A stretch of 18,443 bases of DNA, from NCBI GenBank assembly GCA_903923915.1, contig CAIXZI010000243.1, positions 1 to 18,443 of the forward strand. Reading direction: 5' to 3'. This document shows, in pieces, positions 7,994 to 16,339 of the stretch. The translations under genes and the position numbers were made by a program. Numbering within the stretch: the first letter of the stretch is position 1; every line of letters begins with the position of its first letter. The stretch comes from an uncultured Bacteroidota bacterium. Lineage in GTDB: Bacteria > Bacteroidota > Bacteroidia > B-17B0 > Aurantibacillaceae. A model generated the notes under the pieces. The model was given only the letters and a program-made list of their open reading frames with translations. It had not been told where the DNA came from and ran no database searches.

Positions 7994-8767
7994 ATGAAAA
8001 AAAAGATAATAACCTACAACGTAAATGGCGTACGTGCCGCCCTTAACAAAGGGTTAATACAATGGCTTAAAGCTGCAAACCCCGATGTACTTTGTCTGCA
8101 AGAAATTAAAGCTGAAAAAGAACAGGTAGATATTGCTGTTTTTGAAGAGTTGGGCTATAAATACCATTACTGGTACTCGGCACAAAAAAAGGGGTATAGT
8201 GGTGTTGCCATTTTAAGCAAAATAAAACCAGATAATGTGGTTTACGGCTGCGGTATTAAAGCCTACGATGATGAAGCCCGAATTTTGCGTGCCGATTTTG
8301 GCGATATAAGTGTTATAAGTGCTTACCACCCTAGCGGTAGTAGTGGCGATGAGCGCCAAGCCTTTAAAATGAAATGGCTGGATGATTTTTTAAATTACGT
8401 TACTAAATTGCAAAAGGAGCGTCCAAAGCTTATCATTAGCGGAGATTATAATATTTGTCATAAAGCTATAGACATACACAACCCTAAAAGCAATGCTAAT
8501 ACATCTGGTTTTTTACCTGAAGAGCGCGAGTGGTTTGATAAATTTGTAGAAGCTGGTTGGGTAGATAGTTTTAGGCATTTTAACCAAGAACCTCACCAAT
8601 ACAGTTGGTGGAGTTACCGCGCAGGTTCCCGCGGCAAAAATTTGGGTTGGCGTATAGATTACAATATGGTTACCAAAAATTTACAATCGCAACTAAAACG
8701 TTCAGCCATTTTACCTGATGCCTTGCACAGCGATCATTGTCCGGTTTTGTTAGAGATTGAGTTTTAA
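7994..8767 (+). CDS. xth: Exodeoxyribonuclease III (AP endonuclease)
   Basis: A cytoplasmic Mg-dependent 3'-5' exonuclease and class II AP endonuclease of base excision repair (EC 3.1.11.2). At 257 residues it has the usual length of the ExoIII/ExoA group. The exonuclease-endonuclease-phosphatase fold signatures are all present: YNVNGVRAA (8-16), LQEIKA with metal ligand E37, ISGDYNICHKAIDIHNPKSN with D151 and N153, Y111 in SAYHPSG, the substrate-recognition segment GWRIDYN (218-224), and the C-terminal HSDHCPV with the catalytic pair D247/H248. It starts at the first ATG, just behind a strong -7 box, without a Shine-Dalgarno sequence. It stands alone on the plus strand, with divergent CotH operon to the left and convergent murI 5 nt past its stop. 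Confidence 0.95.
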   Translation: MKKKIITYNVNGVRAALNKGLIQWLKAANPDVLCLQEIKAEKEQVDIAVFEELGYKYHYWYSAQKKGYSGVAILSKIKPDNVVYGCGIKAYDDEARILRADFGDISVISAYHPSGSSGDERQAFKMKWLDDFLNYVTKLQKERPKLIISGDYNICHKAIDIHNPKSNANTSGFLPEEREWFDKFVEAGWVDSFRHFNQEPHQYSWWSYRAGSRGKNLGWRIDYNMVTKNLQSQLKRSAILPDALHSDHCPVLLEIEF

Positions 8768-8772
8768 AAAAT

Positions 8773-9645
8773 CTACTTCCAAATAGCGGCCTGCGTTGGT
8801 TTTATCTTACTCTTAAAAAAGTTTTTAGAAGTTTCTTCAAACGATTTAGTGTAATCGCTTATGTAAAACTTGTGCTTGTTATTTTTTTTAGTCGCTAATA
8901 ATTTTTCTTTGGTAAGAACCTCGGCAACTGTTTTAGCAACAGCTTCAGCATTATCATAAATTTTTACTTTTCCTTTATAAAATTCTTCAATTTCTTTTTT
9001 TATTAAAGGATAGTGTGTGCAAGCCAAAATTAAAGAATCTATTTTTTTCAATTTCGGACGAGATAAATAATCATGGATAACCGTGCGCGAAATTTTATTA
9101 TTAAAAAACCCTTCTTCAATCATTGAAGCCAGTAAAGGCGTAGCTAAAGATGCCACTTCCACATTTTTTGAAAGATGCTTTATTTTCTTGGCATAGATAT
9201 CACTTTTTATGGTGCCTTTGGTTGCAATTACACCAATGTGCTTTAATTTTTTGTTTTGCACAATTTCATTTACAATTGGATTAACCACATCAATTACAGT
9301 AACTTTATTTCCCACAAAATCTTTCACCGTTTCGTAAGCCAAGGCAGATGCGGTATTGCAGGCAATAACAATTATTTTACAATTTTGTTCTAATAAAAAT
9401 TGCGCAATACGTATCGAATAATATTTAATACTATCTGCCGATTTATCTCCATACGGAAGATGGGCTGTATCCCCAAAATAAATAATTTGTTCATTAGGTA
9501 AAGCCTTTGCAATAGCGCTGGCAACGGTTAACCCGCCAACACCCGAATCAAAAATTCCTATAGGTTGATTTATTCGCGTGCTATTATTTTTATCGGTGCT
9601 CATCTGTTCGCTTCGCTTGGGTGCATTTATTTTTTTTACTGCCAT
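8773..9645 (-). CDS. murI: Glutamate racemase
   Basis: Interconverts L- and D-glutamate to supply D-glutamate for peptidoglycan (EC 5.1.1.3), in the cytoplasm. From the ATG at 9645 it has 290 residues. Signatures: IGIFDSGVGGLTV with catalytic D33/S34, YFGDTAHLPYG, IACNTASA with catalytic C96, and LACTHYPL with catalytic C209 and H211, that is, both proton-transfer cysteines. Three in-frame ATGs compete: 9675 would overlap the vWA gene by 23 nt and adds a non-family hydrophobic stretch; 9645 begins 7 nt after the vWA stop; 9603 (276 residues) is closest to the usual family length. I prefer 9645 because of operon spacing, but 9603 is quite possible, since residues 1-24 are basic and outside the conserved fold. 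Last gene of the MFS-vWA-murI run. Confidence 0.93.
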   Translation of the reverse strand: MAVKKINAPKRSEQMSTDKNNSTRINQPIGIFDSGVGGLTVASAIAKALPNEQIIYFGDTAHLPYGDKSADSIKYYSIRIAQFLLEQNCKIIVIACNTASALAYETVKDFVGNKVTVIDVVNPIVNEIVQNKKLKHIGVIATKGTIKSDIYAKKIKHLSKNVEVASLATPLLASMIEEGFFNNKISRTVIHDYLSRPKLKKIDSLILACTHYPLIKKEIEEFYKGKVKIYDNAEAVAKTVAEVLTKEKLLATKKNNKHKFYISDYTKSFEETSKNFFKSKIKPTQAAIWK

Positions 9646-9652
9646 AATTATT

Positions 9653-11056
9653 TTATCTATATAAATCAACCACAATTAGCTGGTTAGATTTTATGGTAAA
9701 TGATTTTTCAATTGTGTAAATAGATTGCTTCAATGATTTAGAGCGAAAGGTAACTCTGTAATTACCGGGTTGCAAATTAAAATCTTGTTTTGTTTTGGTT
9801 GATTGCAAATTACAAACCCAAATTAATTGGCCTTTATCTTCTTTTAAAATGCAACCGTCTCCTGCATCAGGAAAGGTTAATTTAATTTGTCCGGCATCTT
9901 CTATATCAATACTTTTTGTAATGCTTTGTAAAATATTTAGTTTGTATAAATACGAGCGTGGCAAAGTTAAAATCTCTGCATCATACTCGCCAACAATAAA
10001 TTTTTCATAGCTATTAATATCTAATACATGTAAAGTTTTCATGATGCCCGCTTGTCTTACCACACATTTTGCTCTTTCGTTATTGTTATAAATACCAACA
10101 CCTCGTTTAATGGTTAAACTTCCTTGCGGCGCATCAATAGGTATTACATTGTGTGTGCCAATATTTAGTTTAACATGCTCTATTTGCTTTGGCGGAATAG
10201 TATTTGCAATAACAGTGTATTGCTTCGTTTCATTCATCGGTATCGTATCGGGGTTACCTTTTACATTTAAACTATGCACGTAGTTATACATTACATCACC
10301 TGTTTTTTCGTTATAGAAAGTCATGTTTACATTGGTTTCTATTGGCTTAGATGATACATCCAATAAATTAACCTGCGCGGTTGTTCTGTTCAACGTTTGT
10401 GATGTAACATAATCAAGTGTTTTAGAAAACGCATTTGCATCCTCGTAGCTAAAATAATTTCCAACGCAATCAAAAGCCTTTGCTTGTTCAATAGTTAAAC
10501 CAATACCAATAATACAGGGTTTTAAAATGATGCCTTTTTCTTGCAGTGCTAGCTTGGCTTTGCAGGGGTCTCCCCCGCACTCTTCAATACCATCTGTAAT
10601 TAAAATTATTGTGTTGATTGCTTTTGTATCCGGAAAATCGTTTGCCGATTGCGTAAGCGAATGCTCAATAGGTGTTATACCTGTAGGCTGAACTGCCTTT
10701 ACAAAATCTTTTATTTTTTGAACATTATTTTTTGCAAACGGAACCATCAACTTGCTATCATTGCAATCTCCGGGAGGGTACTTTACCGTGCTGCCATACA
10801 TACGCAAAGCAAATTCATAATTTTTACGATGATTTAAACTATCAATAAATTTATAGAAAAGTTCTTTTGCCTTTTCGATACGAGGTTTGCCATCGTACAT
10901 TGTTTTCATACTGTTGGAAGCATCAAACACAAAAAGCACGCGGGTTGTTTGGGAATTAGAAGTAAGAGGCAAGAATAAAGAAATAAGAATTAGGAGACGT
11001 GAGACGCGAGACATGAAATGTGAGAAATAAAATATATTACGATGTGTATTTTTCAT
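9653..11056 (-). CDS. Exported von Willebrand factor A domain protein
   Basis: A 467-residue protein whose N-terminal half is a vWA domain with a complete MIDAS metal site: LFVFDASNSM (D45, S47, S49), PTGITPIEHSL (T128) and LITDGIEECGG (D155). Such domains bind ligand proteins through Mg. The C-terminal half (about 225-467) is beta-rich, unassigned, and ends in immunoglobulin-like strands (LQPGNYRVTFRSK, then FTIKSNQLIVVDLYR). The signal peptide is the hydrophobic stretch LLILISLFLPLTSNSQ, ending at residue 36. The start at 11056 has the A-rich ATG-AAA-AAT context usual here; the ATG at 11014 (residue 15) would give a shorter, more classical signal peptide and remains possible. The signal-peptide coding DNA is made of degenerate 7-bp repeats, described separately. 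Probably co-transcribed with the MFS gene upstream and murI 7 nt downstream, though no shared function is evident. Confidence 0.82.
   Translation of the reverse strand: MKNTHRNIFYFSHFMSRVSRLLILISLFLPLTSNSQTTRVLFVFDASNSMKTMYDGKPRIEKAKELFYKFIDSLNHRKNYEFALRMYGSTVKYPPGDCNDSKLMVPFAKNNVQKIKDFVKAVQPTGITPIEHSLTQSANDFPDTKAINTIILITDGIEECGGDPCKAKLALQEKGIILKPCIIGIGLTIEQAKAFDCVGNYFSYEDANAFSKTLDYVTSQTLNRTTAQVNLLDVSSKPIETNVNMTFYNEKTGDVMYNYVHSLNVKGNPDTIPMNETKQYTVIANTIPPKQIEHVKLNIGTHNVIPIDAPQGSLTIKRGVGIYNNNERAKCVVRQAGIMKTLHVLDINSYEKFIVGEYDAEILTLPRSYLYKLNILQSITKSIDIEDAGQIKLTFPDAGDGCILKEDKGQLIWVCNLQSTKTKQDFNLQPGNYRVTFRSKSLKQSIYTIEKSFTIKSNQLIVVDLYR
10959..11028. repeat. Degenerate 7-bp-period tandem repeat (10 units), left arm
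   Basis: On the plus strand, the dinucleotide GA recurs exactly every 7 nt at 10959, 10966, 10973, 10980, 10987, 10994, 11001, 11008, 11015 and 11022. The best units are GAGACGT, GAGACGC and GAGACAT (10994-11014); outer units are diverged (GAATAAA, GAAATAA, GAGAAAT). The tract encodes residues 10-33 of the vWA protein, that is, its signal peptide. Confidence 0.75.
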
Positions 11057-11070
11057 TTTTGTTTAATGTG

Positions 11071-11105
11071 TCTCAAATCTCTATACTCAAATCTAATGTC
11101 TGCTT
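11071..11105. repeat. Degenerate 7-bp-period tandem repeat (5 units), right arm
   Basis: On the plus strand, the in-phase heptamers are TCTCAAA, TCTCTAT, ACTCAAA, TCTAATG and TCTGCTT. They are the same family as the left tract but in the opposite orientation (pyrimidine-rich on plus rather than purine-rich). The tract covers the gap after the transporter gene and its last codons (S-R-H-stop). Confidence 0.65.
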
Positions 11106-12544
11106 GTTTGCTCATCAAAATTAAGTCCTTGTTGTTTTAAAACTGCTTTTACTTTAAACCCAAAATACGCCAAGTAAACAAAGCCCAACAAAGGTACAAT
11201 ATATGAGAAATGGATGCCCGTTTTATCTGATAATAATCCTTGCAATGGCGGAATAATGGCGCCTCCTAAAATCATCATTACCAAAAGTGAAGAAGCCTGA
11301 TTGGTATATTTACCAAGGCCTGCAAGTGCTAATGAAAAAATGCAAGGCCACATAACCGAACAAAATAATCCTCCGCTAATAAATAAATAAGTAGCTACAT
11401 ACCCTTTGGTAAGCATACCCGCCAACATAAGTAATGTACCCAAACCTCCAAACAACATCATAGTGCGAGCAGGTTTTTCTTGTGCCATATAAAAGCCCAA
11501 AATAATTAATATGATGCAAGGAAAGTAATACAACAAATCATTTATTTTTTCAGGAGTACCGTAGGCTGAAAATTTAATGTAGTTAACCAAAAGAATTACC
11601 GCATAAGCCGCCAGAGGCAAAACTGCGGTGAGAATTTTTTTAGTTGTAGCCGATAAATTAAAGGCCGATATAGCGCCCGTCCAACGCCCAATCATTAAAC
11701 TACCCCAATACAAGGATATAAAATGCACGGTTTGATTAGCCGGAAGACCAAGCATATCAGGCATTTCTAACAAAGCAGGCATATTACTTTGTATGGTAAC
11801 CTCAACACCTACATAAACAAAAATGGCAATCATCCCTAAGCGTACTTGCTTAAAAGAAAATACGCCTAAATTATCTTCTATTTTTTCAGTATTAGTTACT
11901 TGAGGTAATTTGGAAACCCCAACTATAACAGCGGCTAATACAAACGCAACAGCTAAAATAATGTAAGGAGTTTTTACACTTGATAAATTCTCTAAAGTGC
12001 TACTATTATTTGTTTCGCCAAAAATAGCGTAGCCAAAAAAAATAGCGTAGCTGATTAATAGCGGACCAATGGTTGTACCAAACGAATTAATGCTACCACC
12101 AACGGTTACCCTGTGTGCGCCTGTCTCAGGGCTACCCATAACCATTACATAAGGGTTTACTACTATTTGCTGTAAAGTAAAACCAATGGCAACCAAAAAT
12201 AAAGATGCCAACAGCAATGGATAAGATTGTGTATTTACTGCCGGAATAAAGCCCAAACACCCAACGGCAGAAATAAGTAAACCGCTCACTAAACCTGTTT
12301 TGTAGCCGATTTTGTTAAGCAAATCTCCTTCTACCAATTGAGAGTATAAAAAATAAATAAGCGAGCCTAAAAAGTAGGCTGCATAAAAAGCCATATCTAT
12401 TAATTGCGATTGAAATTGGGATAATTTAAAATGCGCTTTAAATGTGCCAATAAGCACCGTGTTAGAGGCTGCCACAAAGCCCCAAAAGAAAAAAATGCTG
12501 TATAATACCCAAATTGATTGAGGTGTTTTTTGCGATAAATTCAT
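11093..12544 (-). CDS. Sugar:H+ symporter, MFS family of fucose/glucose-galactose permeases (FHS type)
   Basis: A 483-residue inner membrane protein with about twelve hydrophobic helices, starting FFFWGFVAASN (18-28), the hallmark of the FHS (FucP/GluP/NagP) sugar permease family. Other conserved stretches are LQQIVVNPYVMVMG (124-137) and RVTVGGSINSFGTTIGP (145-161), which line the N-terminal sugar site in this family, and YFLFISG-like helices in the C-terminal half (YLFISGGLFCSVMWP). The substrate cannot be read from the sequence: fucose, glucose/galactose or N-acetylglucosamine are all possible. The last residues (SRH) derive from a heptamer repeat tract, which may have moved the stop codon. 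First gene of a minus-strand run with the vWA gene and murI. No exact TAnnTTTG box was found in the 100 bp upstream. Confidence 0.88.
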   Translation of the reverse strand: MNLSQKTPQSIWVLYSIFFFWGFVAASNTVLIGTFKAHFKLSQFQSQLIDMAFYAAYFLGSLIYFLYSQLVEGDLLNKIGYKTGLVSGLLISAVGCLGFIPAVNTQSYPLLLASLFLVAIGFTLQQIVVNPYVMVMGSPETGAHRVTVGGSINSFGTTIGPLLISYAIFFGYAIFGETNNSSTLENLSSVKTPYIILAVAFVLAAVIVGVSKLPQVTNTEKIEDNLGVFSFKQVRLGMIAIFVYVGVEVTIQSNMPALLEMPDMLGLPANQTVHFISLYWGSLMIGRWTGAISAFNLSATTKKILTAVLPLAAYAVILLVNYIKFSAYGTPEKINDLLYYFPCIILIILGFYMAQEKPARTMMLFGGLGTLLMLAGMLTKGYVATYLFISGGLFCSVMWPCIFSLALAGLGKYTNQASSLLVMMILGGAIIPPLQGLLSDKTGIHFSYIVPLLGFVYLAYFGFKVKAVLKQQGLNFDEQTSRH

Positions 12545-12650
12545 CCTATAAAATTATTTCTTTAGCATATAAATTACTTAATTGCTTTAATAAGTTTTAA
12601 GGTATGCTTTGTTGAAACAGGAATGTTATTTTGCGTTAGGAATTAGATTT

Positions 12651-12683
12651 AAAAAAAATGTCTCATGTAAAAGAGCGTGAGTC
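12651..12683 (-). terminator. Possible intrinsic terminator after folE
   Basis: Read on the minus strand, a hairpin with arms GACTCACG and CATGAGAC (core CTCA/TGAG, two mismatches) is followed one base later by eight T residues. It lies about 90 nt past the folE stop and just beyond the REP-like element, whose own stem-loop would come first. The stem is weak. Confidence 0.3.
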
Positions 12684-12747
12684 ATCCTGAGCTTGTCGAA
12701 GGATTTGGGACAAGGCAGCGCTCATATTTCGACAGGCTCAATATGAC
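12681..12747. repeat. REP-like palindromic element
   Basis: A 67-bp element bounded by 20-bp imperfect inverted repeats: GTCATCCTGAGCTTGTCGAA (12681-12700) and TTCGACAGGCTCAATATGAC (12728-12747), 17 of 20 positions complementary, around a 27-bp centre. This is the widespread intergenic sequence known from many genomes as TCATCCTGAGCTTGTCGAAGG; it is often translated in error as small ORFs containing LSLSK. It starts 24 nt after the folE stop on the minus strand, so its transcript would fold into a long hairpin that could protect or end the operon message. It occupies most of the otherwise empty gap 12545-12770. Confidence 0.8.
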
Positions 12748-12770
12748 ACGGGCACAATTTCCTAAAATAT

Positions 12771-13358
12771 TTAATGTAACCTTGAAGAAATTAAGCTGAT
12801 AAATTCTTTGCGGGTGGTGTCTTTTAAAAACTCGCCTGTAAACGCAGACGTGGTTGTTACAGAATTTTGCTTTTGTACGCCGCGCATTTGCATACATAAA
12901 TGGCTACATTCAATAACCACGGCTACTCCCATTGGGTTTAACGTATTTTGTATGCAATCGCGTATTTCGTTGGTTAAGCGCTCTTGTACTTGTAAACGAC
13001 GCGCAAAAGCATCAACCACACGTGGTAATTTACTTAAGCCAACAATATGTCCGTTTGGAATGTAGGCGATGTGTGCTTTACCAAAAAATGGCAGCATGTG
13101 GTGTTCGCAAAGGCTGTATATTTCAATATCTTTTACTACAACCATTTGGCTGTATTCTTCTTTAAACATAGCAGATTTTAATATTTCTGCCGGGTTTTCG
13201 TCATAACCTTTGGTAAGAAAATTAAGTGCTTTAGCTGCACGCAAAGGCGTTTTTAATAAACCTTCGCGCTCGGTATCTTCGCCAACTTCTTTAAGAATGT
13301 TGCTGTAATGCAGCTCCATTTCTTTTAGATTTTTTTTTTCAGGTGCGTTATTACTCAA
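12771..13358 (-). CDS. folE: GTP cyclohydrolase I
   Basis: Converts GTP to 7,8-dihydroneopterin triphosphate, the first step of folate (and pterin) synthesis (EC 3.5.4.16), in the cytoplasm. The 195 residues contain the zinc ligands C84 and H87 in [12 protein letters not shown] and C155 in SHLCMQMRG, with catalytic H86 and H153. Other family stretches are [14 protein letters not shown] (32-45), [19 protein letters not shown] (105-123) and SAFTGEF near the C-terminus. The start is TTG at 13358: the in-frame upstream sequence reaches a TGA without an ATG, and the next ATG (codon 14, MELHYS) would still leave the whole fold (182 residues). It lies 25 nt after infB and is very probably the last gene of the rimP-nusA-infB transcript; a hairpin-forming REP-like element follows it. 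Confidence 0.95.
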   Translation of the reverse strand: MSNNAPEKKNLKEMELHYSNILKEVGEDTEREGLLKTPLRAAKALNFLTKGYDENPAEILKSAMFKEEYSQMVVVKDIEIYSLCEHHMLPFFGKAHIAYIPNGHIVGLSKLPRVVDAFARRLQVQERLTNEIRDCIQNTLNPMGVAVVIECSHLCMQMRGVQKQNSVTTTSAFTGEFLKDTTRKEFISLISSRLH

Positions 13359-13383
13359 AATCAGTTTTCTAAAATTTCAACTA

Positions 13384-16263
13384 TTATAGTTTGGCTTTAA
13401 CCTCAACCATATCATATCCTTCAATAATATCACCAACAGCAATGTTATCGAAACCATCAATGTTTAAACCACATTCGTAATTGGCTGAAACTTCTTTTAC
13501 ATCGTCTTTAAAACGTTTAAGAGAACCTAAGCCGCCGCTGTGTAACACAATGCCATCACGTATAACACGTACTTTTGTTTGACGAGTTACCTTGCCATCA
13601 AGTACATAACAACCGGCAATTGTACCCACTTTGGTTATATTAAATACTTCTCTAATTTCGATATTACAAACAATTTTCTCTACAAATTCTGGCGCTAACA
13701 TACCCTCCATCGCCGCTTTAATTTCGTCGATTGCCTGGTAAATGATAGAATACAGACGGATATCAATTTCTTCAGTATCAGCTAATTTACGCGCATTGGT
13801 AGTTGGACGAACCTGGAACCCAACGATAATTGCGTTTGAAGCCGATGCTAACATTACATCGTTTTCACTAATTGCACCAACCGATTTGTGTATGATGTTG
13901 ATAGCAATTTTTTGCGTAGAAAGTTTTAATAACGAATCTGATAATGCCTCGATAGAACCATCCACATCTCCTTTTACAATTACGTTTAATTCTTTGAAAT
14001 CGCCTATTGCTAAACGTCTTCCAATCTCATCAAGCGTAATGTGTTTTTGTGTACGGATACCTTGTTCGCGTTGTAATTGCAAGCGTTTGTTTGCCAAATC
14101 ACGTGCTTCGCGTTCATCAGCCATTACATTAAATTTATCGCCCGCAGTTGGAGAACCGCTTAAGCCCAATAATTGCAACGGAATTGAAGGGCCTGCTTCT
14201 GTAATAGGTAAGCCGCGTTCGTTAGTCATTGCTTTTACACGACCACTGTAACCACCTGCCACAATAATATCTCCAACACGTAAGGTTCCTTTTTGTACAA
14301 TGATATCAGAAACGTGTCCGCGTCCTTTATCTAATTTTGCTTCTATTACAGAACCTGATGCTCTGATTTTTGGATTTGCTTTTAGATCTAAAATTTCAGT
14401 TTCTAAAACAATTTTCTCTAAAAGAAGATCAACATTTAAACCTGTTTTAGCCGAAATTTCTTGCGATTGGAATTTACCACCCCACTCTTCAACTAAAATA
14501 TTTAATTGCGATAAATCTTCACGTATTTTATTTGGATTTGCACCCGGTTTATCAATTTTATTAATCGCAATAATCATTGGTACGCCTGCTGCCTGCGCAT
14601 GGTTAATAGCCTCTTTTGTTTGAGGCATCACGCTATCATCTGCTGCAACAACAATAATTACAATATCTGTAATTTGAGCTCCACGAGCACGCATAGCGGT
14701 AAACGCTTCGTGACCCGGAGTATCTAAGAATGTGATAGATTTTCCACTATCTAATTTTACGTTATAACTACCAATGTGCTGCGTGATACCACCGGCCTCA
14801 CCTGCAACTACATTCGCTTTACGAATATAATCCAGTAACGATGTTTTACCATGATCTACGTGACCCATGATAGTTACAATTGGAGGACGAGAAACTACGT
14901 CTTCCGGATTTTCTTCTTCTTTAACCTGAATAACCTCGATGGCTTCTGCTGTAACGAATTCGGTTTTAAAACCAAACTCTTCTGCAACAATAGCAATGGT
15001 TTCAGCATCTATACGTTGATTGATAGACACAAATAAACCAAGACTCATACAAGTAGAAATTACTTTGGTAACCGGCACATTCATCATCTGCGATAATTGA
15101 TTAGCAGATACAAACTCCGTTACTTTTAATATTTTTTTCTCAGCTTCAGTTTGTTCTTGTTCTTCGGCAATACGCTCACGAATTTCTCCGCGTTTTTCTT
15201 TACGATATTTTGCCGCGTTAGATTTTTTACCACCTCCACTTAAGCGTGCAAGCGTTTCTTTAATTTGTGCCTGAATTTCTTCATCCGTAAGAGCCGGTTT
15301 AGGCTCGCGTTTGGCTGCGTTAGTTGTAGTTGCTCTGTCTTTAAATCTCTGACGGGCAATTTGAGTTTGTTCTTTACCTACTTTGCTTATCTCATCTTTA
15401 CTTAAGCTACCCGGTTTTTGAACTATACGTTTACGTTTTTTCTTTTCGTTATGGAAGTTATTTGGAGTTGGTTTTTTCTCAACCGGAAGCACCATGGTAC
15501 CTAAAATTTTAGGCCCTTCTAATTTTTTAAATGTAGTTTCTAAAAAATCTTCTTTAGGTGGTTCATTAGCTGCAGGCTCTGCAACCACAACAGGTTTAAC
15601 TTCTTCAGCCGGTTTTGCAACTGGTTCTTCTGCTTTAGCTTTTTTACGTGAAGCCGTTTTTTTAGTTTCTTCAGCTGCTGCTTTTTCTGCGGCAACTTCA
15701 GCGTCTTTATCTTTTTTAGATTTTTTATCGGGCTTTGTTTTGCTGTTTATGGTTGATAAATCTATTTTAGAAATTATCTTTACACCAACAGTTTTCTCTT
15801 CTTGCTTAGGTTTTTCAGCTTCCGCTTTTTCTTCGGCAACTTGTTTTTCTTCAGCCGCTTTTTTGGTTGCTTTTTCTTTTTCAGATTCTTCGGCAATACG
15901 TTGTTTTTGCTCTGAACGTAATGATTCTAATACTTTTGAAGTAGAAGAAGCCGACATATCTTTTATTACAATATCTTCTTCAAAATCATCTTTCTTTTTG
16001 ATAGCTGATTTTGTTTCATCTAAGGTAATGCTCTCTTTTTTCTCACGAATAATTTGACCAACTTGTTGTGCCTGTTTCTTAGCGTTTTTATCGCCTTGAA
16101 ATTGTTGCATAACCAGGTTATACTCAACATCGCCCAATTTAGCGTTTAAGTTTTTTGCATCAACTTTGTGCCCTTTTGAAGATAAAAAATCCGCAATGGT
16201 AGCCACAGAGACTCCAACCTCGCTTGCAAGTTTACTTAATCGTACTGTTTTAGTTTCTGACAT
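13384..16263 (-). CDS. infB: Translation initiation factor IF-2
   Basis: The GTPase that brings fMet-tRNA to the 30S subunit and promotes subunit joining. It has 959 residues. Order: N-terminal IF2_N helical module (1-55, [20 protein letters not shown]); a long Lys/Glu/Ala-rich charged linker (about 60-375); a second IF2_N-like module (about 378-432, [17 protein letters not shown]); the GTPase domain, with G1 GHVDHGKT (467-474), G3 DTPGHE (514-519) and G4 NKID (568-571); then domain II and the fMet-tRNA-binding C-terminal barrel ending VEVKAKL. The linker gives long spurious reading frames on the other strand. The start at 16263 is preceded by AGGAG 11 nt upstream, one of the few Shine-Dalgarno-like sequences here. 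The 76-nt gap from nusA is AT-rich and without a clear promoter. Confidence 0.98.
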   Translation of the reverse strand: MSETKTVRLSKLASEVGVSVATIADFLSSKGHKVDAKNLNAKLGDVEYNLVMQQFQGDKNAKKQAQQVGQIIREKKESITLDETKSAIKKKDDFEEDIVIKDMSASSTSKVLESLRSEQKQRIAEESEKEKATKKAAEEKQVAEEKAEAEKPKQEEKTVGVKIISKIDLSTINSKTKPDKKSKKDKDAEVAAEKAAAEETKKTASRKKAKAEEPVAKPAEEVKPVVVAEPAANEPPKEDFLETTFKKLEGPKILGTMVLPVEKKPTPNNFHNEKKKRKRIVQKPGSLSKDEISKVGKEQTQIARQRFKDRATTTNAAKREPKPALTDEEIQAQIKETLARLSGGGKKSNAAKYRKEKRGEIRERIAEEQEQTEAEKKILKVTEFVSANQLSQMMNVPVTKVISTCMSLGLFVSINQRIDAETIAIVAEEFGFKTEFVTAEAIEVIQVKEEENPEDVVSRPPIVTIMGHVDHGKTSLLDYIRKANVVAGEAGGITQHIGSYNVKLDSGKSITFLDTPGHEAFTAMRARGAQITDIVIIVVAADDSVMPQTKEAINHAQAAGVPMIIAINKIDKPGANPNKIREDLSQLNILVEEWGGKFQSQEISAKTGLNVDLLLEKIVLETEILDLKANPKIRASGSVIEAKLDKGRGHVSDIIVQKGTLRVGDIIVAGGYSGRVKAMTNERGLPITEAGPSIPLQLLGLSGSPTAGDKFNVMADEREARDLANKRLQLQREQGIRTQKHITLDEIGRRLAIGDFKELNVIVKGDVDGSIEALSDSLLKLSTQKIAINIIHKSVGAISENDVMLASASNAIIVGFQVRPTTNARKLADTEEIDIRLYSIIYQAIDEIKAAMEGMLAPEFVEKIVCNIEIREVFNITKVGTIAGCYVLDGKVTRQTKVRVIRDGIVLHSGGLGSLKRFKDDVKEVSANYECGLNIDGFDNIAVGDIIEGYDMVEVKAKL

Positions 16264-16339
16264 ATTTTTTTATTCTCCTTGCTTACTTATTGTTTTTATT
16301 CTCTATGTGTGCTAAAATTTACTTCATTTTTTGCACGTT

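Noticed and set aside
9646..9675. Longer murI start at 9675
   Set aside because: It would overlap the vWA gene by 23 nt and add residues (MWLIYIDKII) not part of the racemase fold.
10959..11105. CRISPR array
   Set aside because: Units are 7 bp, contiguous, degenerate and lack spacers; no cas genes are nearby.
12682..12897. 71-residue minus-strand frame ending LSLSK and PSTSSG
   Set aside because: It combines an out-of-frame part of folE with the REP-like element; such LSLSK peptides are a known artefact of this repeat.
13742..14251. 169-residue plus-strand reading frame
   Set aside because: Antisense to the conserved C-terminal part of infB; no recognisable domain, promoter or start signal.
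15494..16057. 187-residue plus-strand reading frame rich in Ser/Ala
   Set aside because: Antisense shadow of the low-complexity charged linker of infB; composition mirrors the Lys/Glu/Ala codons.
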